Of a stretch of 41,259 nt of DNA, positions 27,319 through 36,487 are shown one piece after another. Position numbers and translations under genes: made by a program. The stretch covers positions 296,668 to 337,926 of the forward strand of contig NZ_LNUP01000002.1 in NCBI RefSeq assembly GCF_001512295.1, read 5' to 3'. The DNA is from Pseudomonas sp. EpS/L25 (GTDB lineage: Bacteria > Pseudomonadota > Gammaproteobacteria > Pseudomonadales > Pseudomonadaceae). The notes beneath the pieces are model-generated. The model ran no database searches. It saw only the letters and a program-made list of their open reading frames with translations, and was not told the origin of the DNA. The stretch's first letter is position 1. Each line of letters begins with the position of its first letter.

Positions 27319-27537
27319 ATGTCGCCCGCTCCCCTGGCGCTCGTGCTTGTCCGCATTCCGCTCCTCCGCTGCCTGGCCCTGCTGCTGACCTTCAGCGGGA
27401 TCGCCGCGGCCGGGCTGCGCCTCGGCGTCACCGTCGCCAAGGCCCTCGCCGGCCTGATCCGTGCCCTGCAGATCCAGGGCCGCAGCGTCGATCCAGCCGC
27501 TACCCCCGACCACTTCCCGCCGTTCCAGCGTCTATGA
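27319..27537 (+). CDS. Small hydrophobic ORF (72 aa) upstream of the ATPase
   Basis: The frame starts [20 protein letters not shown] and has a ~35-residue hydrophobic stretch that could form one or two membrane segments ([26 protein letters not shown]). A good AAGAAGG ribosome binding site and an A-rich Hfq/Crc-type motif precede it. Its TGA overlaps an in-frame ATG of the ATPase frame (27534), and the probable ATPase start is 48 bases on. It is unlike any importer component I know. It may be a leader peptide coupling catabolite control to the ATPase, or a small membrane protein. Confidence 0.5.
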   Translation: MSPAPLALVLVRIPLLRCLALLLTFSGIAAAGLRLGVTVAKALAGLIRALQIQGRSVDPAATPDHFPPFQRL

Positions 27538-27584
27538 CCCAAGCCGCGGGCCGCCCGGTGGCGGGCCGTGAGGAGAGCGTGACC

Positions 27585-29138
27585 ATGCTAAGTTCTGCCA
27601 CCGCCGCCGCTTCGGGCGTCCTGCCAGCCACCGCAGCGTCCAGCGAATACCTGCTCGAGATCGTCGACGTCACCAAGGAGTTTCCCGGCGTCAAGGCGCT
27701 GTCCCATGTCCAGCTCCGGGTGCGCCCCGGGACCGTGCTGGCGCTGATGGGCGAGAACGGCGCGGGCAAGTCGACCCTGATGAAGATCATCGCCGGCATC
27801 TACCAGCCGGATGCCGGCGAGGTGCGGCTGCGTGGCGTGCCGGTGCGCTTCGAGACGCCGCTGCAGGCGCTGCAGTCGGGCATCGCCATGATCCACCAGG
27901 AACTCAACCTGATGCCCTTCATGACCGTCGCCGAGAACATCTGGCTGGGGCGCGAACCGCTCAATGCCCTGCACCTGGTGGACCACGGCAAGATGCGCCG
28001 CCAGACCCAGGCGCTGCTGGACCGGCTGCGCATCGCCCTGGACCCGGATGACAGCGTGGGCGAGCTGTCCATCGCCGGGCGGCAGATGGTGGAGATCGCC
28101 AAGGCGGTGTCCTACGACAGCGAGGTGCTGATCATGGACGAACCCACCTCGGCCATCACCGAGACCGAGGTGGCGCACCTGTTTTCCATCATCGCCGACC
28201 TCAAGGCCCAGGGTAAGGGCATCGTCTACATCACCCACAAGATGGACGAGGTGTTCCAGATCGCCGATGAGGTGGCGGTGTTCCGCGATGGCCAGTACAT
28301 CGGCCTGCAGCGCGCCGACAGCCTGAACGGCGATGGCCTGATCGCCATGATGGTGGGTCGCGAGCTGACCCAGCTGTTTCCCGAACGGACCGCGCCGCGT
28401 GACGAGGTGCTGCTGTCGGTGCGCGACCTGGCGCTGGACGGGGTGTTTTCCGGCGTCTCCTTCGACCTGCGGGCCGGCGAGGTATTGGGCATCGCCGGGC
28501 TGATGGGGTCGGGCCGTACCAATGTCGCCGAAACCCTGTTCGGCGTGACCCCGGCCACGGCGGGCGAGATCCGCATCGCCGGCCAGCCGGTGCGGATGAG
28601 CGATCCTCATTTGGCGATCCAGAAGGGCCTGGCGCTGCTCACCGAGGACCGCAAGGACACCGGCATCTTTCCCTGCCTGTCGGTGGGGGAAAACATGGAG
28701 GTGGCGGTGCTGAACGGTTTCGCCAGCGGCGGCTTCGTGCAACAGCAGCGCCTCGATCAGCTGTGCGAGGAGATGCGCCAGCAGCTGCGGGTGAAGACGC
28801 CCTCGCTGGACCAGTGCATCGCCAACCTCTCCGGCGGCAACCAGCAGAAGGCGCTGATCGCCCGCTGGCTGATGACCCGGCCGCGCATCCTCATCCTCGA
28901 CGAACCCACCCGTGGCATCGACGTGGGTGCCAAGGCCGAGATCTACCGGCTGATCGCCAAGCTGGCCGCCGAAGGCCTGGCGGTGATCATGATTTCGTCC
29001 GAACTGCCCGAGGTGCTGGGCATGAGCGACCGGGTGATGGTGATGCACGAAGGCACCGTCACCGGTTTTCTCGATCGCGGCGAGGCGACCCAGGAGCGGG
29101 TCATGCACCTGGCCTCGGGCAATCCCGTCCTGCACTAG
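27585..29138 (+). CDS. iatA: Inositol/sugar ABC importer ATPase (RbsA type, two NBDs)
   Basis: The 517-residue protein has two fused nucleotide-binding domains. The first has Walker [11 protein letters not shown], signature [14 protein letters not shown] and Walker [11 protein letters not shown]. The second has a degenerate Walker A (GLMGSGRTN), signature [15 protein letters not shown] and Walker [12 protein letters not shown], the pattern usual for CUT2 ATPases. The start at 27585 was chosen for GAGGAG at good spacing; an ATG at 27534 lacks one. It energises uptake through the permease at 29222 with the binding protein at 26145. Inositol as substrate is inferred from context. Confidence 0.88.
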   Translation: MLSSATAAASGVLPATAASSEYLLEIVDVTKEFPGVKALSHVQLRVRPGTVLALMGENGAGKSTLMKIIAGIYQPDAGEVRLRGVPVRFETPLQALQSGIAMIHQELNLMPFMTVAENIWLGREPLNALHLVDHGKMRRQTQALLDRLRIALDPDDSVGELSIAGRQMVEIAKAVSYDSEVLIMDEPTSAITETEVAHLFSIIADLKAQGKGIVYITHKMDEVFQIADEVAVFRDGQYIGLQRADSLNGDGLIAMMVGRELTQLFPERTAPRDEVLLSVRDLALDGVFSGVSFDLRAGEVLGIAGLMGSGRTNVAETLFGVTPATAGEIRIAGQPVRMSDPHLAIQKGLALLTEDRKDTGIFPCLSVGENMEVAVLNGFASGGFVQQQRLDQLCEEMRQQLRVKTPSLDQCIANLSGGNQQKALIARWLMTRPRILILDEPTRGIDVGAKAEIYRLIAKLAAEGLAVIMISSELPEVLGMSDRVMVMHEGTVTGFLDRGEATQERVMHLASGNPVLH

Positions 29139-29221
29139 GCACTTTTCGTACAGCGCCTAGAACGCATCACTCGCGGCGGGCCCCGGCCCGCCGCCCCCGG
29201 CATAGAAAGAGGTAGAACAAG

Positions 29222-30247
29222 ATGAGTGCCCTGTTGGACAAGAAAACCGCCGAGCTACCCGCCACGCGCCCCCGGCGCCGCATCCCCACCGAACTGGGCA
29301 TCCTGCTGGTGCTACTGGGCATCGGCCTGGCCTTCGAGGCTTTCGGCTGGTTCCTGCGCGACCAGAGTTTCCTGATGAATTCCCAGCGCCTGGTGCTGAT
29401 GATCCTGCAGGTGTCGGTGATCGGCCTGCTGGCCATCGCCGTGACCCAGGTGATCATCACCACCGGTATCGACCTCTCCTCCGGCTCGGTACTGGCGCTC
29501 TCGGCCATGGTGGCGGCGAGTCTGGCCCAGACCTCGGATTTCGGCCGGGCGGTGTTTCCCTCGCTGACCGACCTGCCGGTGTGGGTGCCGGTCATGGCCG
29601 GCCTCGGCGTAGGGCTGCTGGCCGGGGCCATCAACGGCAGCATCATCGCCGTCACCGGCATCCCGCCCTTCATCGCCACCCTCGGCATGATGGTCTCGGC
29701 CCGCGGCCTGGCGCGCTACTACACCGAAGGCCAGCCGATCAGCATGCTGTCCGACAGCTACACCGCCATCGGCGCCGGCGCCATGCCGGTGATCATCTTC
29801 CTGGTGGTGGCGGTGATCTTCCACATCGCCCTGCGCTACACCAAGTACGGCAAGTACACCTACGCCATCGGCGGCAACATGCAGGCGGCGCGCATCTCCG
29901 GGATCAACGTCAAGAAGCACCTGATCATCGTCTACAGCATCGCCGGCCTGCTGGCAGGGCTGGCCGGGGTGGTGGCTTCGGCCCGCGCCGCCACCGGCCA
30001 GGCCGGCATGGGCATGTCCTACGAACTGGACGCCATCGCCGCCGCGGTGATCGGTGGCACCAGCCTGGCGGGCGGGGTAGGGCGCATCACCGGCACCGTG
30101 ATCGGCGCCCTGATCCTCGGGGTGATGGCCAGCGGCTTCACCTTCCTCGGCGTCGATGCCTACATCCAGGACATCATCAAGGGCCTGATCATCGTGGTCG
30201 CGGTGGTCATCGACCAATACCGCAACAAGCGCAAGGCCAAGCGCTGA
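29222..30247 (+). CDS. iatP: Inositol/sugar ABC importer permease (RbsC type)
   Basis: The 341-residue BPD_transp_2 permease has about 8-10 hydrophobic segments. Typical family stretches are TGIDLSSGSVLALSAMVAAS, NGSIIAVTGIPPFIATLGMM, YAIGGNMQAARISGINV and GGTSLAGGVGRITGTVIGAL. It has a charged cytoplasmic N-terminus and a Lys/Arg tail (QYRNKRKAKR). GAGG precedes the ATG. The gap from the ATPase is 83 bases and holds a fragment resembling an end of element A. Two short hairpin repeats follow it. Confidence 0.9.
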   Translation: MSALLDKKTAELPATRPRRRIPTELGILLVLLGIGLAFEAFGWFLRDQSFLMNSQRLVLMILQVSVIGLLAIAVTQVIITTGIDLSSGSVLALSAMVAASLAQTSDFGRAVFPSLTDLPVWVPVMAGLGVGLLAGAINGSIIAVTGIPPFIATLGMMVSARGLARYYTEGQPISMLSDSYTAIGAGAMPVIIFLVVAVIFHIALRYTKYGKYTYAIGGNMQAARISGINVKKHLIIVYSIAGLLAGLAGVVASARAATGQAGMGMSYELDAIAAAVIGGTSLAGGVGRITGTVIGALILGVMASGFTFLGVDAYIQDIIKGLIIVVAVVIDQYRNKRKAKR

Positions 30248-30258
30248 GGCTCGTTCGT

Positions 30259-30294
30259 CCCCCTCTCCCTCCAGGAGAGGGCCGGGGTGAGGGC
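30259..30294 (+). repeat. Short GC hairpin repeat, copy 3
   Basis: CCCCTCTCCC and GGAGAGGG arms followed by GGGGTGAGGGC, directly after the permease gene. Tandem with the next copy 59 bases on. Confidence 0.85.
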
Positions 30295-30317
30295 CAGGCC
30301 TGCACCCGATTGCTTTT

Positions 30318-30352
30318 CCCCTCTCCCTCCGGGTGAGGGTTGGGGTGAGGGC
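30318..30352 (+). repeat. Short GC hairpin repeat, copy 4
   Basis: Same family and orientation as 30259-30294, with a mismatch in the second arm (GGTGAGGG). Confidence 0.85.
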
Positions 30353-30379
30353 GCTCTTCCACCGCTCACCCACTCTTTT

Positions 30380-30416
30380 ACCCGGCAGGCTACTGGCTTC
30401 GTCTGCCGGGTCTTTC
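30380..30416 (+). terminator. Possible terminator between permease and dehydrogenase genes
   Basis: ACCCGGCA (30380-30387) pairs with TGCCGGGT (30404-30411), 16-nt loop, followed by CTTTCT. The tail is weak, so read-through into the dehydrogenase gene is possible. Confidence 0.5.
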
Positions 30417-30438
30417 TACAGCCCTGACGGAGAGAAAC

Positions 30439-31554
30439 ATGCGCGACATCGGCATCGGTCTGATCGGCACCGGCTTCATGGGTCATGCCCATGCCCAGGC
30501 CTTCCATCACGCGGCGAGCAGCTTCGCGCTCCCGGTCCGCCCACGGCTGGTGGCCCTGGCCGACGCCGATCCGGAGCGCGCCGCGCGTTGCGCCGATGCC
30601 TGGGGTTTCACCCGCAGCTGCGAATGGGAACGCCTGATCGCCGATCCCCAGGTCGAGCTGGTGGCCATCACCACGCCGAATCTGCTGCACGCGCCCATGG
30701 CCCTGGCCGCCCTGGCGGCGGGCAAGGCGGTCTATTGCGAGAAGCCCCTGGCGGTGAGCCTGGAGGAGGCCACACGGATGCGCGACGCCGCCCGCCAGGC
30801 CGGGGTGGTCAATCGGGTCGGCTACAACTACCTGCAGAACCCCATGCTCAAGCAGGCGCGCGAGCTGATCCAGAGCGGCGAGCTGGGCGAGATCGTCGGC
30901 TTCAGCGGCGAATTCAGCGAAGACTTCATGGGCGATCCCCAGGGCCCCTTCACCTGGCGCTGCGAGACCCGTCAGGCCGGTGGTGCCCTGGCCGATCTGG
31001 GCAGCCATATCCTGTCCCTGGCGCGCTTCCTGCTCGGGCCGGTCGCGGCCCTGTGCGCCGATCTGCACACCGCCCATGGCCAACGGCCCCACCAGGGCGG
31101 CACCCGCACGGTGGGGATCGACGACCAGGCCCATCTGCTGCTGCGCTTCGCGGGTGGCGCCCGTGGCACCCTGACCACCAGTTGGCTCAAGCACGGCCGC
31201 AAGAATCGCCTGGCGGTCGAGGTCTGCGGTACCCGCGGCACCCTGGTCTTCGACCAGGAGCGGCTCAACGAACTGCGCCTCTATCGGGTCGGCGACCGCC
31301 CTGGCCTGGCCGGTTTCCGTACCCTGCTGGCCGGTCCGCACCTACCGGACTACGCCGCCTTCTGCCCGGCACCCGGCCACCAGCTCGGCTACAACGAACT
31401 CAAGACCCTGGAGGTGCGCTCACTGCTGGAGGCCTTGGGCGGCAACCCCGGTCATACTGGCGTCGACTTCCAGGAAGCCTGGGAAGTGGAGCGCCTGGCC
31501 CAGGCCGCGCGCCAATCGGCGCAGGAGGAGCGCTGGGTCAGGCTGGAGGGTTGA
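30439..31554 (+). CDS. Gfo/Idh/MocA-family dehydrogenase, possible second inositol dehydrogenase
   Basis: The 371-residue oxidoreductase has GIGLIGTGFMGHAHA at the N-terminus, the catalytic EKP in VYCEKPLAVS (about residues 99-101), GYNYLQNPMLKQAREL and GGALADLGSHILSLARFLLG, which supplies the active-site Asp and His. It differs clearly from the IolG at 24183 and the dehydrogenase at 12728. Its place after the importer suggests it oxidises another inositol isomer, such as scyllo-inositol, or a related polyol. CGGAGAG precedes the ATG. It converges with the gamma-glutamyltransferase gene, 10 bases apart, with no terminator between. Confidence 0.85.
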   Translation: MRDIGIGLIGTGFMGHAHAQAFHHAASSFALPVRPRLVALADADPERAARCADAWGFTRSCEWERLIADPQVELVAITTPNLLHAPMALAALAAGKAVYCEKPLAVSLEEATRMRDAARQAGVVNRVGYNYLQNPMLKQARELIQSGELGEIVGFSGEFSEDFMGDPQGPFTWRCETRQAGGALADLGSHILSLARFLLGPVAALCADLHTAHGQRPHQGGTRTVGIDDQAHLLLRFAGGARGTLTTSWLKHGRKNRLAVEVCGTRGTLVFDQERLNELRLYRVGDRPGLAGFRTLLAGPHLPDYAAFCPAPGHQLGYNELKTLEVRSLLEALGGNPGHTGVDFQEAWEVERLAQAARQSAQEERWVRLEG

Positions 31555-31564
31555 AGCCGCGTTC

Positions 31565-33169
31565 TCAGTAGCCGGCCACCAGCCCATCCTTGCGCGGATC
31601 GGAGCCGCCCACGTAGCCGCCGGCGACGCGCTGGATGATCTGGGCGCCGCCGAAGGCGAACACGCCGGAGGGCTCTTCCACGGTCACCTCGTGGCCCAGC
31701 GCCCGCAGCGCTTCCAGAGTGGCCGGGTCCAGGCTGCTTTCCACCGCGACCCGGCGACCACCTTCGAGGCGCCAGCGTGGCGCGTCGGCAGCGGCCTGGG
31801 GATTCTGCCGGTACTTGAGGATGCGCAGCATCAGCTGGAGGTGTCCCTGGGCCTGCATCGGGCCGCCCATCAGGCCGAAGGCCATCAGCGGGGTGCCGTC
31901 GGCATTCATGGCGAAGCCGGGGATGATGGTGTGGAAGGGCCGCTTGCCCGGTGCCACGCTGTTGACGTGATCCGGCGCCAGGGTGAAGCCGGCGCCGCGA
32001 TTCTGCAGGCTGATGCCGGTACCCGGTACCACCACGCCCGAGCCGAAGCCCATGTAGTTGGACTGGATGAAGGAAATCATCATGCCGCTGGCGTCGGCCG
32101 CCGACAGGCAGACGGTGCCGCCGGGGCGCGGGGCGCCATAGCCGGGATCGCCGGCGCGCGGACCGAGCAGCCCGGCGCGTTCGCGCAGGTAGGCCGGGTC
32201 CAGCAGGTGCTCGGCCTGGATGCGCATGTGCGCGGAATCGGTGACGTGCTGGTAGAGATCGGCCAGCCCCAGCTTCATGGCCTCGATGGATCTGTGCAGG
32301 GTCGCGGGGCTGTCCACGGGATCCGCGCCGATGCCGGCGGCCTCCAGGATACCCAGGCCGGCGAGGGTGGCGATGCCCTGGCCGTTGGGTGGCAACTCGT
32401 GCACCACGGCGCCGGCGAAGGGCACCGAGAGGGTATCGATCCAGTCGGCCCGGTGGGCGCGCAGGTCTTCCTCGTCCAGCACCGCGCCGTGCTCGCGGGC
32501 ATGGCGGGCCATGGCCTGGGCCAGTTCGCCCTGGTAGAAGGCGGCGCCTTCGCTTGCGGCGATGGCTTCCAGGGTCCGCGCATGATCGGGCAGGCGCACC
32601 AGGGTGCCGGCGCGGGGTAGGCCGTTGGCCAGGAAGCAGGCGGCGAAGCCGGGCTGATCCTTGAGCTGCTCGGCGCCGCGCCGCCAGAGTTCGGCGATCA
32701 CCGGGGTGAGCAGGAAGCCGTCGCGGGCATAGTGGATCGCCGGGGCGGCCAGGGTGGTCAGCGGCAGCTTGCCGTAGCGCTGGGCCAGGGCGACCCAGGC
32801 GGAGACCGCGCCGGGCACCGTGACCGCGCCCCAGCCGCGGGCTGGCATGGTGCTCTGGCCGGCGAAGAACTCCGGGGTCCAGCCCCGCGGTGCGCGGCCG
32901 GAGGCATTGAGGCCCTGCACCTTCTCGCCGTCCCAGACGATGGCGAAGGCGTCGCTGCCGATGCCGCAGCCGGTGGGTTCCACCACGGTGAGCACCATGG
33001 CGGCGGCCACCGCGGCGTCCACCGCGTTGCCGCCGCGGCGCAGCATCTCCACCCCGGCCTGGGCGGCCAGCGGCTGCGAACAGGCCACCAGGTTACGGCC
33101 CATGACTGGCGAGCGAGCCGAGGAATAGGGGTTGTGATAATCCAGATCGGGCATGGCGAAGGGTCTCAT
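31565..33169 (-). CDS. Gamma-glutamyltransferase-family Ntn hydrolase (cytoplasmic)
   Basis: The 534-residue protein belongs to the gamma-glutamyltranspeptidase family: RNLVACSQPLAAQAGVEMLR, RRGGNAVDAAVAAAMVLTVV, the VPGAVSAW motif and a likely autoprocessing nucleophile Thr352 in PGGTVCLSAAD. No signal peptide is present, unlike periplasmic Ggt, so it would act in the cytoplasm on an imported compound. The ATG at 33169 overlaps the permease stop (ATGA); an in-frame ATG at 33154 is possible. As last gene of a peptide-type importer operon it probably hydrolyses a gamma-glutamyl or oxamate-like amide taken up by that importer. The exact substrate is unknown. Confidence 0.87.
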   Translation of the reverse strand: MRPFAMPDLDYHNPYSSARSPVMGRNLVACSQPLAAQAGVEMLRRGGNAVDAAVAAAMVLTVVEPTGCGIGSDAFAIVWDGEKVQGLNASGRAPRGWTPEFFAGQSTMPARGWGAVTVPGAVSAWVALAQRYGKLPLTTLAAPAIHYARDGFLLTPVIAELWRRGAEQLKDQPGFAACFLANGLPRAGTLVRLPDHARTLEAIAASEGAAFYQGELAQAMARHAREHGAVLDEEDLRAHRADWIDTLSVPFAGAVVHELPPNGQGIATLAGLGILEAAGIGADPVDSPATLHRSIEAMKLGLADLYQHVTDSAHMRIQAEHLLDPAYLRERAGLLGPRAGDPGYGAPRPGGTVCLSAADASGMMISFIQSNYMGFGSGVVVPGTGISLQNRGAGFTLAPDHVNSVAPGKRPFHTIIPGFAMNADGTPLMAFGLMGGPMQAQGHLQLMLRILKYRQNPQAAADAPRWRLEGGRRVAVESSLDPATLEALRALGHEVTVEEPSGVFAFGGAQIIQRVAGGYVGGSDPRKDGLVAGY

Positions 33170-34038
33170 TGGTGACGAGGATCGAGGGCGTCGCGCAGGC
33201 CGTCGCCCAGCAGGTTGAAGCCCAGCACGGTAAGGTAGATGCAGACGCCCGGGGCGATGGACATCCAGGGCGCCTGCTCCATGAAGTTCTTGGCGGTGTT
33301 GAGCATGGAGCCCCAGGAGGGCATCGGCGGTTGCTGGCCGAGGCCGAGGAACGACAGGCTGGCCTCGGCGAGGATGGCGGCGGCGATGGTCAGGGTGGCC
33401 TGGACCACCAGCGGCGAGAGGATGTTGGGCAGGACGTAGCGCCAGAGAATCCAGCGATCCGGCAGGCCGATGGCGCGGGCCCCTTCGAGGTAGTCCTCGT
33501 GCCGGATGGCGAGCACCTGGCCACGGGTCAGGCGGGCGAACACCGGCATGGCGGACAGGCCGATGGCGATCATGGCATTGCCCAGGCTCGGGCCGAGAAA
33601 GGCGCCCAGGGCGATGGCCAGGACCAGGAAGGGACAGGACAGCAGGGCTTCCACCAGGCGCGAGATCAGCGCGTCCAGCCAGCCACCGAAGTAGCCCGCC
33701 ACCAGGCCCAGGGGCACGCCCACCAGCAGGGCGATGGCCACCGAGACCACGCCGGCCAGCAGCGAGCTGCGCGCCCCCCACAGCAGGCGCGAGAGCAGGT
33801 CGCGCCCGAGTTCGTCGGTGCCCAGCCAGTTCAGCGCCGAGGGCGCCTTGCGCACCGCCAGGAAGCTGGTCTTGAGCGGATCGAAGGGGGCCAGCCAGGG
33901 CGCCAGCAGGGCGGCCAGGGCGAAAATGAGGATCAGCGCGGCGCCGAGCAGCGCGCCGCGGTTGGCGCTGAACTTGCACCAGAAGGGCGAGCGCGCGGGC
34001 CGCAGGGTGGCCGGGCGGGGCAGGGTCAGGGCGTTCAT
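33166..34038 (-). CDS. Oligopeptide-type ABC permease (DppC/OppC-like)
   Basis: The 290-residue inner-membrane protein has the DppC fold: an N-terminal membrane segment (GALLGAALILIFALAALLAP), then the periplasmic loop NWLGTDELGRDLLSRLLWGA and the coupling motif EDYLEGARAIGLPDRWILWR. The start at 34038 overlaps the stop of the partner permease (ATGA). The frame upstream of this ATG is a shadow of the partner gene. Confidence 0.92.
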   Translation of the reverse strand: MNALTLPRPATLRPARSPFWCKFSANRGALLGAALILIFALAALLAPWLAPFDPLKTSFLAVRKAPSALNWLGTDELGRDLLSRLLWGARSSLLAGVVSVAIALLVGVPLGLVAGYFGGWLDALISRLVEALLSCPFLVLAIALGAFLGPSLGNAMIAIGLSAMPVFARLTRGQVLAIRHEDYLEGARAIGLPDRWILWRYVLPNILSPLVVQATLTIAAAILAEASLSFLGLGQQPPMPSWGSMLNTAKNFMEQAPWMSIAPGVCIYLTVLGFNLLGDGLRDALDPRHQ

Positions 34039-34982
34039 GCGGCGTGCCTCAGGCGCGGATTGATCAGGCGGTAGAGCAGGTCGGCCAACAGGTTGAGCAG
34101 CACGAAGCCCACCGCCACGCAGAGCACCACCCCCTGGACCACCGCGTAGTCGCGGTTGAACACGGCGTCGACGATCATCTTGCCGAAGCCGGGGATGCTG
34201 AAGACCTGCTCGGTGAGCACCGCGCCGCCGAGCAGTTCGCCGAACAGCAGGGTGGTGAGGGTGACGATGGGCATCAGCGCATTGCGCAAGGCATGGCGCA
34301 GGATCACCACCCGCTCGCGCAGGCCCTTGGCCCGGGCGGTGCGCACGTAGTCGGCGCGCAGCACCTCCAGCATGGCTGCCCGGGTATGGCGCATCAGGGT
34401 GCCGGAGAGGCCGGCGCCCAGCACGAAGGCCGGCAGGATCAGGGTGCGCAGGTTGCGCAGCGGGTCTTCGTGGAAGGGCACGAAACCGGAGGCCGGCAGC
34501 CACTGCAACTTCACCGCGAACAGCAGGATCAGGAGGATGCCGAGCCAGAAGTGCGGGATGGAGATGCCGGACAGGGCCACCAGGTTGGCGCCGTAGTCCA
34601 CCGCCGTGCCCCTGCGTACCGCGGCGAGGATGCCGGTGGGGATGCCGATGAGCAGGGCGATGACGATGGCCAGCAGCGACAGCTCCAGGGTCACCGGCAG
34701 CTTCTCGGCGATCAGCGCCGTCACCGGCTGGTCGGTGCGCAGCGAGATGCCCAGGTCGCCCCGCAGCACCCCGCCCATCCAGTGCAGGTACTGCACCGGC
34801 ACGGGGTCGTTCAGCCGGTATTTCTCGCGCAGGAATTCCAGCACCTGGGGATCGCGCTCCTCGCCGGCCATGGCCAGCACCGGATCGCCCGGCAGCAGTT
34901 GCTGCAGGGTGAAGACGAACAGCGACACCAGCAGCAGGGTCGGCAGGGCACTGAGCAGGCCACGCAGGAAGAGGCGCAGCAT
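34035..34982 (-). CDS. Oligopeptide-type ABC permease (DppB/OppB-like)
   Basis: The 315-residue permease begins with the typical DppB membrane segment and LLPGDPVLAMAGEE. It continues with YLHWMGGVLRGDLGISLRTD and the coupling helix LRADYVRTARAKGL. It starts 2 bases after the binding-protein stop, the only junction of this operon without an overlap, and overlaps the next permease by 4 nt. Confidence 0.93.
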   Translation of the reverse strand: MLRLFLRGLLSALPTLLLVSLFVFTLQQLLPGDPVLAMAGEERDPQVLEFLREKYRLNDPVPVQYLHWMGGVLRGDLGISLRTDQPVTALIAEKLPVTLELSLLAIVIALLIGIPTGILAAVRRGTAVDYGANLVALSGISIPHFWLGILLILLFAVKLQWLPASGFVPFHEDPLRNLRTLILPAFVLGAGLSGTLMRHTRAAMLEVLRADYVRTARAKGLRERVVILRHALRNALMPIVTLTTLLFGELLGGAVLTEQVFSIPGFGKMIVDAVFNRDYAVVQGVVLCVAVGFVLLNLLADLLYRLINPRLRHAA

Positions 34983-34984
34983 GG

Positions 34985-36487
34985 CTATTGCCCGCGGGTG
35001 ACGCCGGCCAGGCGAATCAGGCCGTCGGGGTTGGGGATGAAGCCCTTGAGGTCGGCGCGGGTGGCGATGATGCGCGGGTCGAAATAGAGATAGAACACCG
35101 GCAGCTCCTCGCGCAGGAGGGTCAGGGCCTGGGCATAGAGCGCCTGGCGTTGAGCCTGGTCGTTGGTGGTGCGAGCCTGGTCGAGCAATTGATCCAGCGC
35201 CGCGTTGCAGTAGCGGCCGTCGTTCTGGTTGCCCTTGCAGGTGACGAATTGATGCACGTTGCCATCCGGATCGGGGCGGCCGGACCAGGCGCTCAGGCCG
35301 AGCTGGAAGTTGCCGGCGTGCTGTTCGGCCAGCAGGGTGGCGTATTCGGTGGCGACCAGGTTGACCTCGAAGCCGGCCTCGGTGGCCATGGCCTGGATCA
35401 ACTGGCCCACCTGCTGAGCGATGGGGTTGTTGGCGATCTTCAGCTCCACCTTGACCGGCAGGGCGACGCCGGCGGCCTTGAGCAGCGCCTGGCTGCGCGC
35501 CACGTCACGGGCCGGCACGGCGAAGGCCTTGTCGTAGTGGGGGCTGCTCTGCGGGAAGGGCTGCACGCTGGGCGCATAGAGACCCTCGAACACCACCTGG
35601 TTGAGCGCCTCGCGATCCAGTGCCAGGTCGAAGGCCTGACGCACGCGCTTGTCGCCGGCGAAGGGATTCCTGGCGCGGTCGCCGTTGGCCATGTTCACCA
35701 TCAGCTGCATGTAGCCCAGGCCCGGGGTGTTGTAGAGGGTGAAGCCGGCCTGGCCCTGCAGGCCCTTGACGTCGGTGGGCGCGACCCGTTCGACGATGTC
35801 GAGGTCGCCCGAGCGCAGGTTGGCCAGGCGTACCGAGGTGTCCGGGATGGGCAGGAAGATCAGCCGGTCGAAGTGATAGGCGCTGGCGTTCCAATACTGC
35901 GGGAAGCGCTCCAGCACGATGCGGTCCTGCTGCACCCGCTGCACGAAGCGATAGGGGCCGGAGCAGACCGGCTTGCTGCCCACGTCGCCCGCCGACGCCT
36001 TGGGCGCCAGCATCATGCCGGCGCGGTCGGAGAGCTGGGCGAGCAGGGTGGCATCGGGTTGCTTGAGGCGGATGCGCACGGTCTGGGGGTCGACCACCTC
36101 CACGGTATCCACCGAGGCCAGCTCGCTCTTGCGCAGCGAGTCGGGCAGGGTGCGGGCCCGGTCCAGGTTGAATTTCACCGCGGCGGCATCAAACGTCTCG
36201 CCATCGTGGAAGGTCACGCCCGGCCGCAGTTGCAGCGTCAGGCTGCGGTTGTCGTCGCTCCACTGCCAGGCGGTGGCCAATTGGGGCACCAGCTCCAGCT
36301 GTGGCGAGACGTCCACCAGCTTGTCGCACAGGGCGGTGTAGACCAGGCGCCCGGAATAGGTCCGCGAGCGGTGCGGATCGAGCACGTCGGGATCGTCCTG
36401 GATGCCGATGCGCAGGGTGGTCTCGGCCAGGGCGGAGCCGCCGGCCAGGAGCAGAAGGGTGGCGGTGAGCCAGGCGGAGACTTTCAT
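34985..36487 (-). CDS. Peptide/opine-type substrate-binding protein (SBP_bac_5)
   Basis: The 500-residue protein has a signal peptide (residues 1-21, [21 protein letters not shown]) and the family-5 binding-protein fold: DPDVLDPHRSRTYSGRLVY, LATAWQWSDDNRSLTLQLRP, GVTFHDGETFDAAAVKFNLD and RVRQAFDLALDREALNQ. No lipobox is seen, so it is free in the periplasm. Start at 36487, with an ATGA overlap with the ATPase gene. It gives the importer its specificity, perhaps for glutathione or other gamma-glutamyl peptides, judging only from the linked hydrolase. Confidence 0.92.
   Translation of the reverse strand: MKVSAWLTATLLLLAGGSALAETTLRIGIQDDPDVLDPHRSRTYSGRLVYTALCDKLVDVSPQLELVPQLATAWQWSDDNRSLTLQLRPGVTFHDGETFDAAAVKFNLDRARTLPDSLRKSELASVDTVEVVDPQTVRIRLKQPDATLLAQLSDRAGMMLAPKASAGDVGSKPVCSGPYRFVQRVQQDRIVLERFPQYWNASAYHFDRLIFLPIPDTSVRLANLRSGDLDIVERVAPTDVKGLQGQAGFTLYNTPGLGYMQLMVNMANGDRARNPFAGDKRVRQAFDLALDREALNQVVFEGLYAPSVQPFPQSSPHYDKAFAVPARDVARSQALLKAAGVALPVKVELKIANNPIAQQVGQLIQAMATEAGFEVNLVATEYATLLAEQHAGNFQLGLSAWSGRPDPDGNVHQFVTCKGNQNDGRYCNAALDQLLDQARTTNDQAQRQALYAQALTLLREELPVFYLYFDPRIIATRADLKGFIPNPDGLIRLAGVTRGQ

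Noticed and set aside
27534-27584. Alternative ATPase start at the ATG overlapping the 72-codon ORF stop
   Set aside because: No ribosome binding site precedes it, while GAGGAG precedes the ATG at 27585 and the extra residues are not family-like. Coupled initiation cannot be ruled out.
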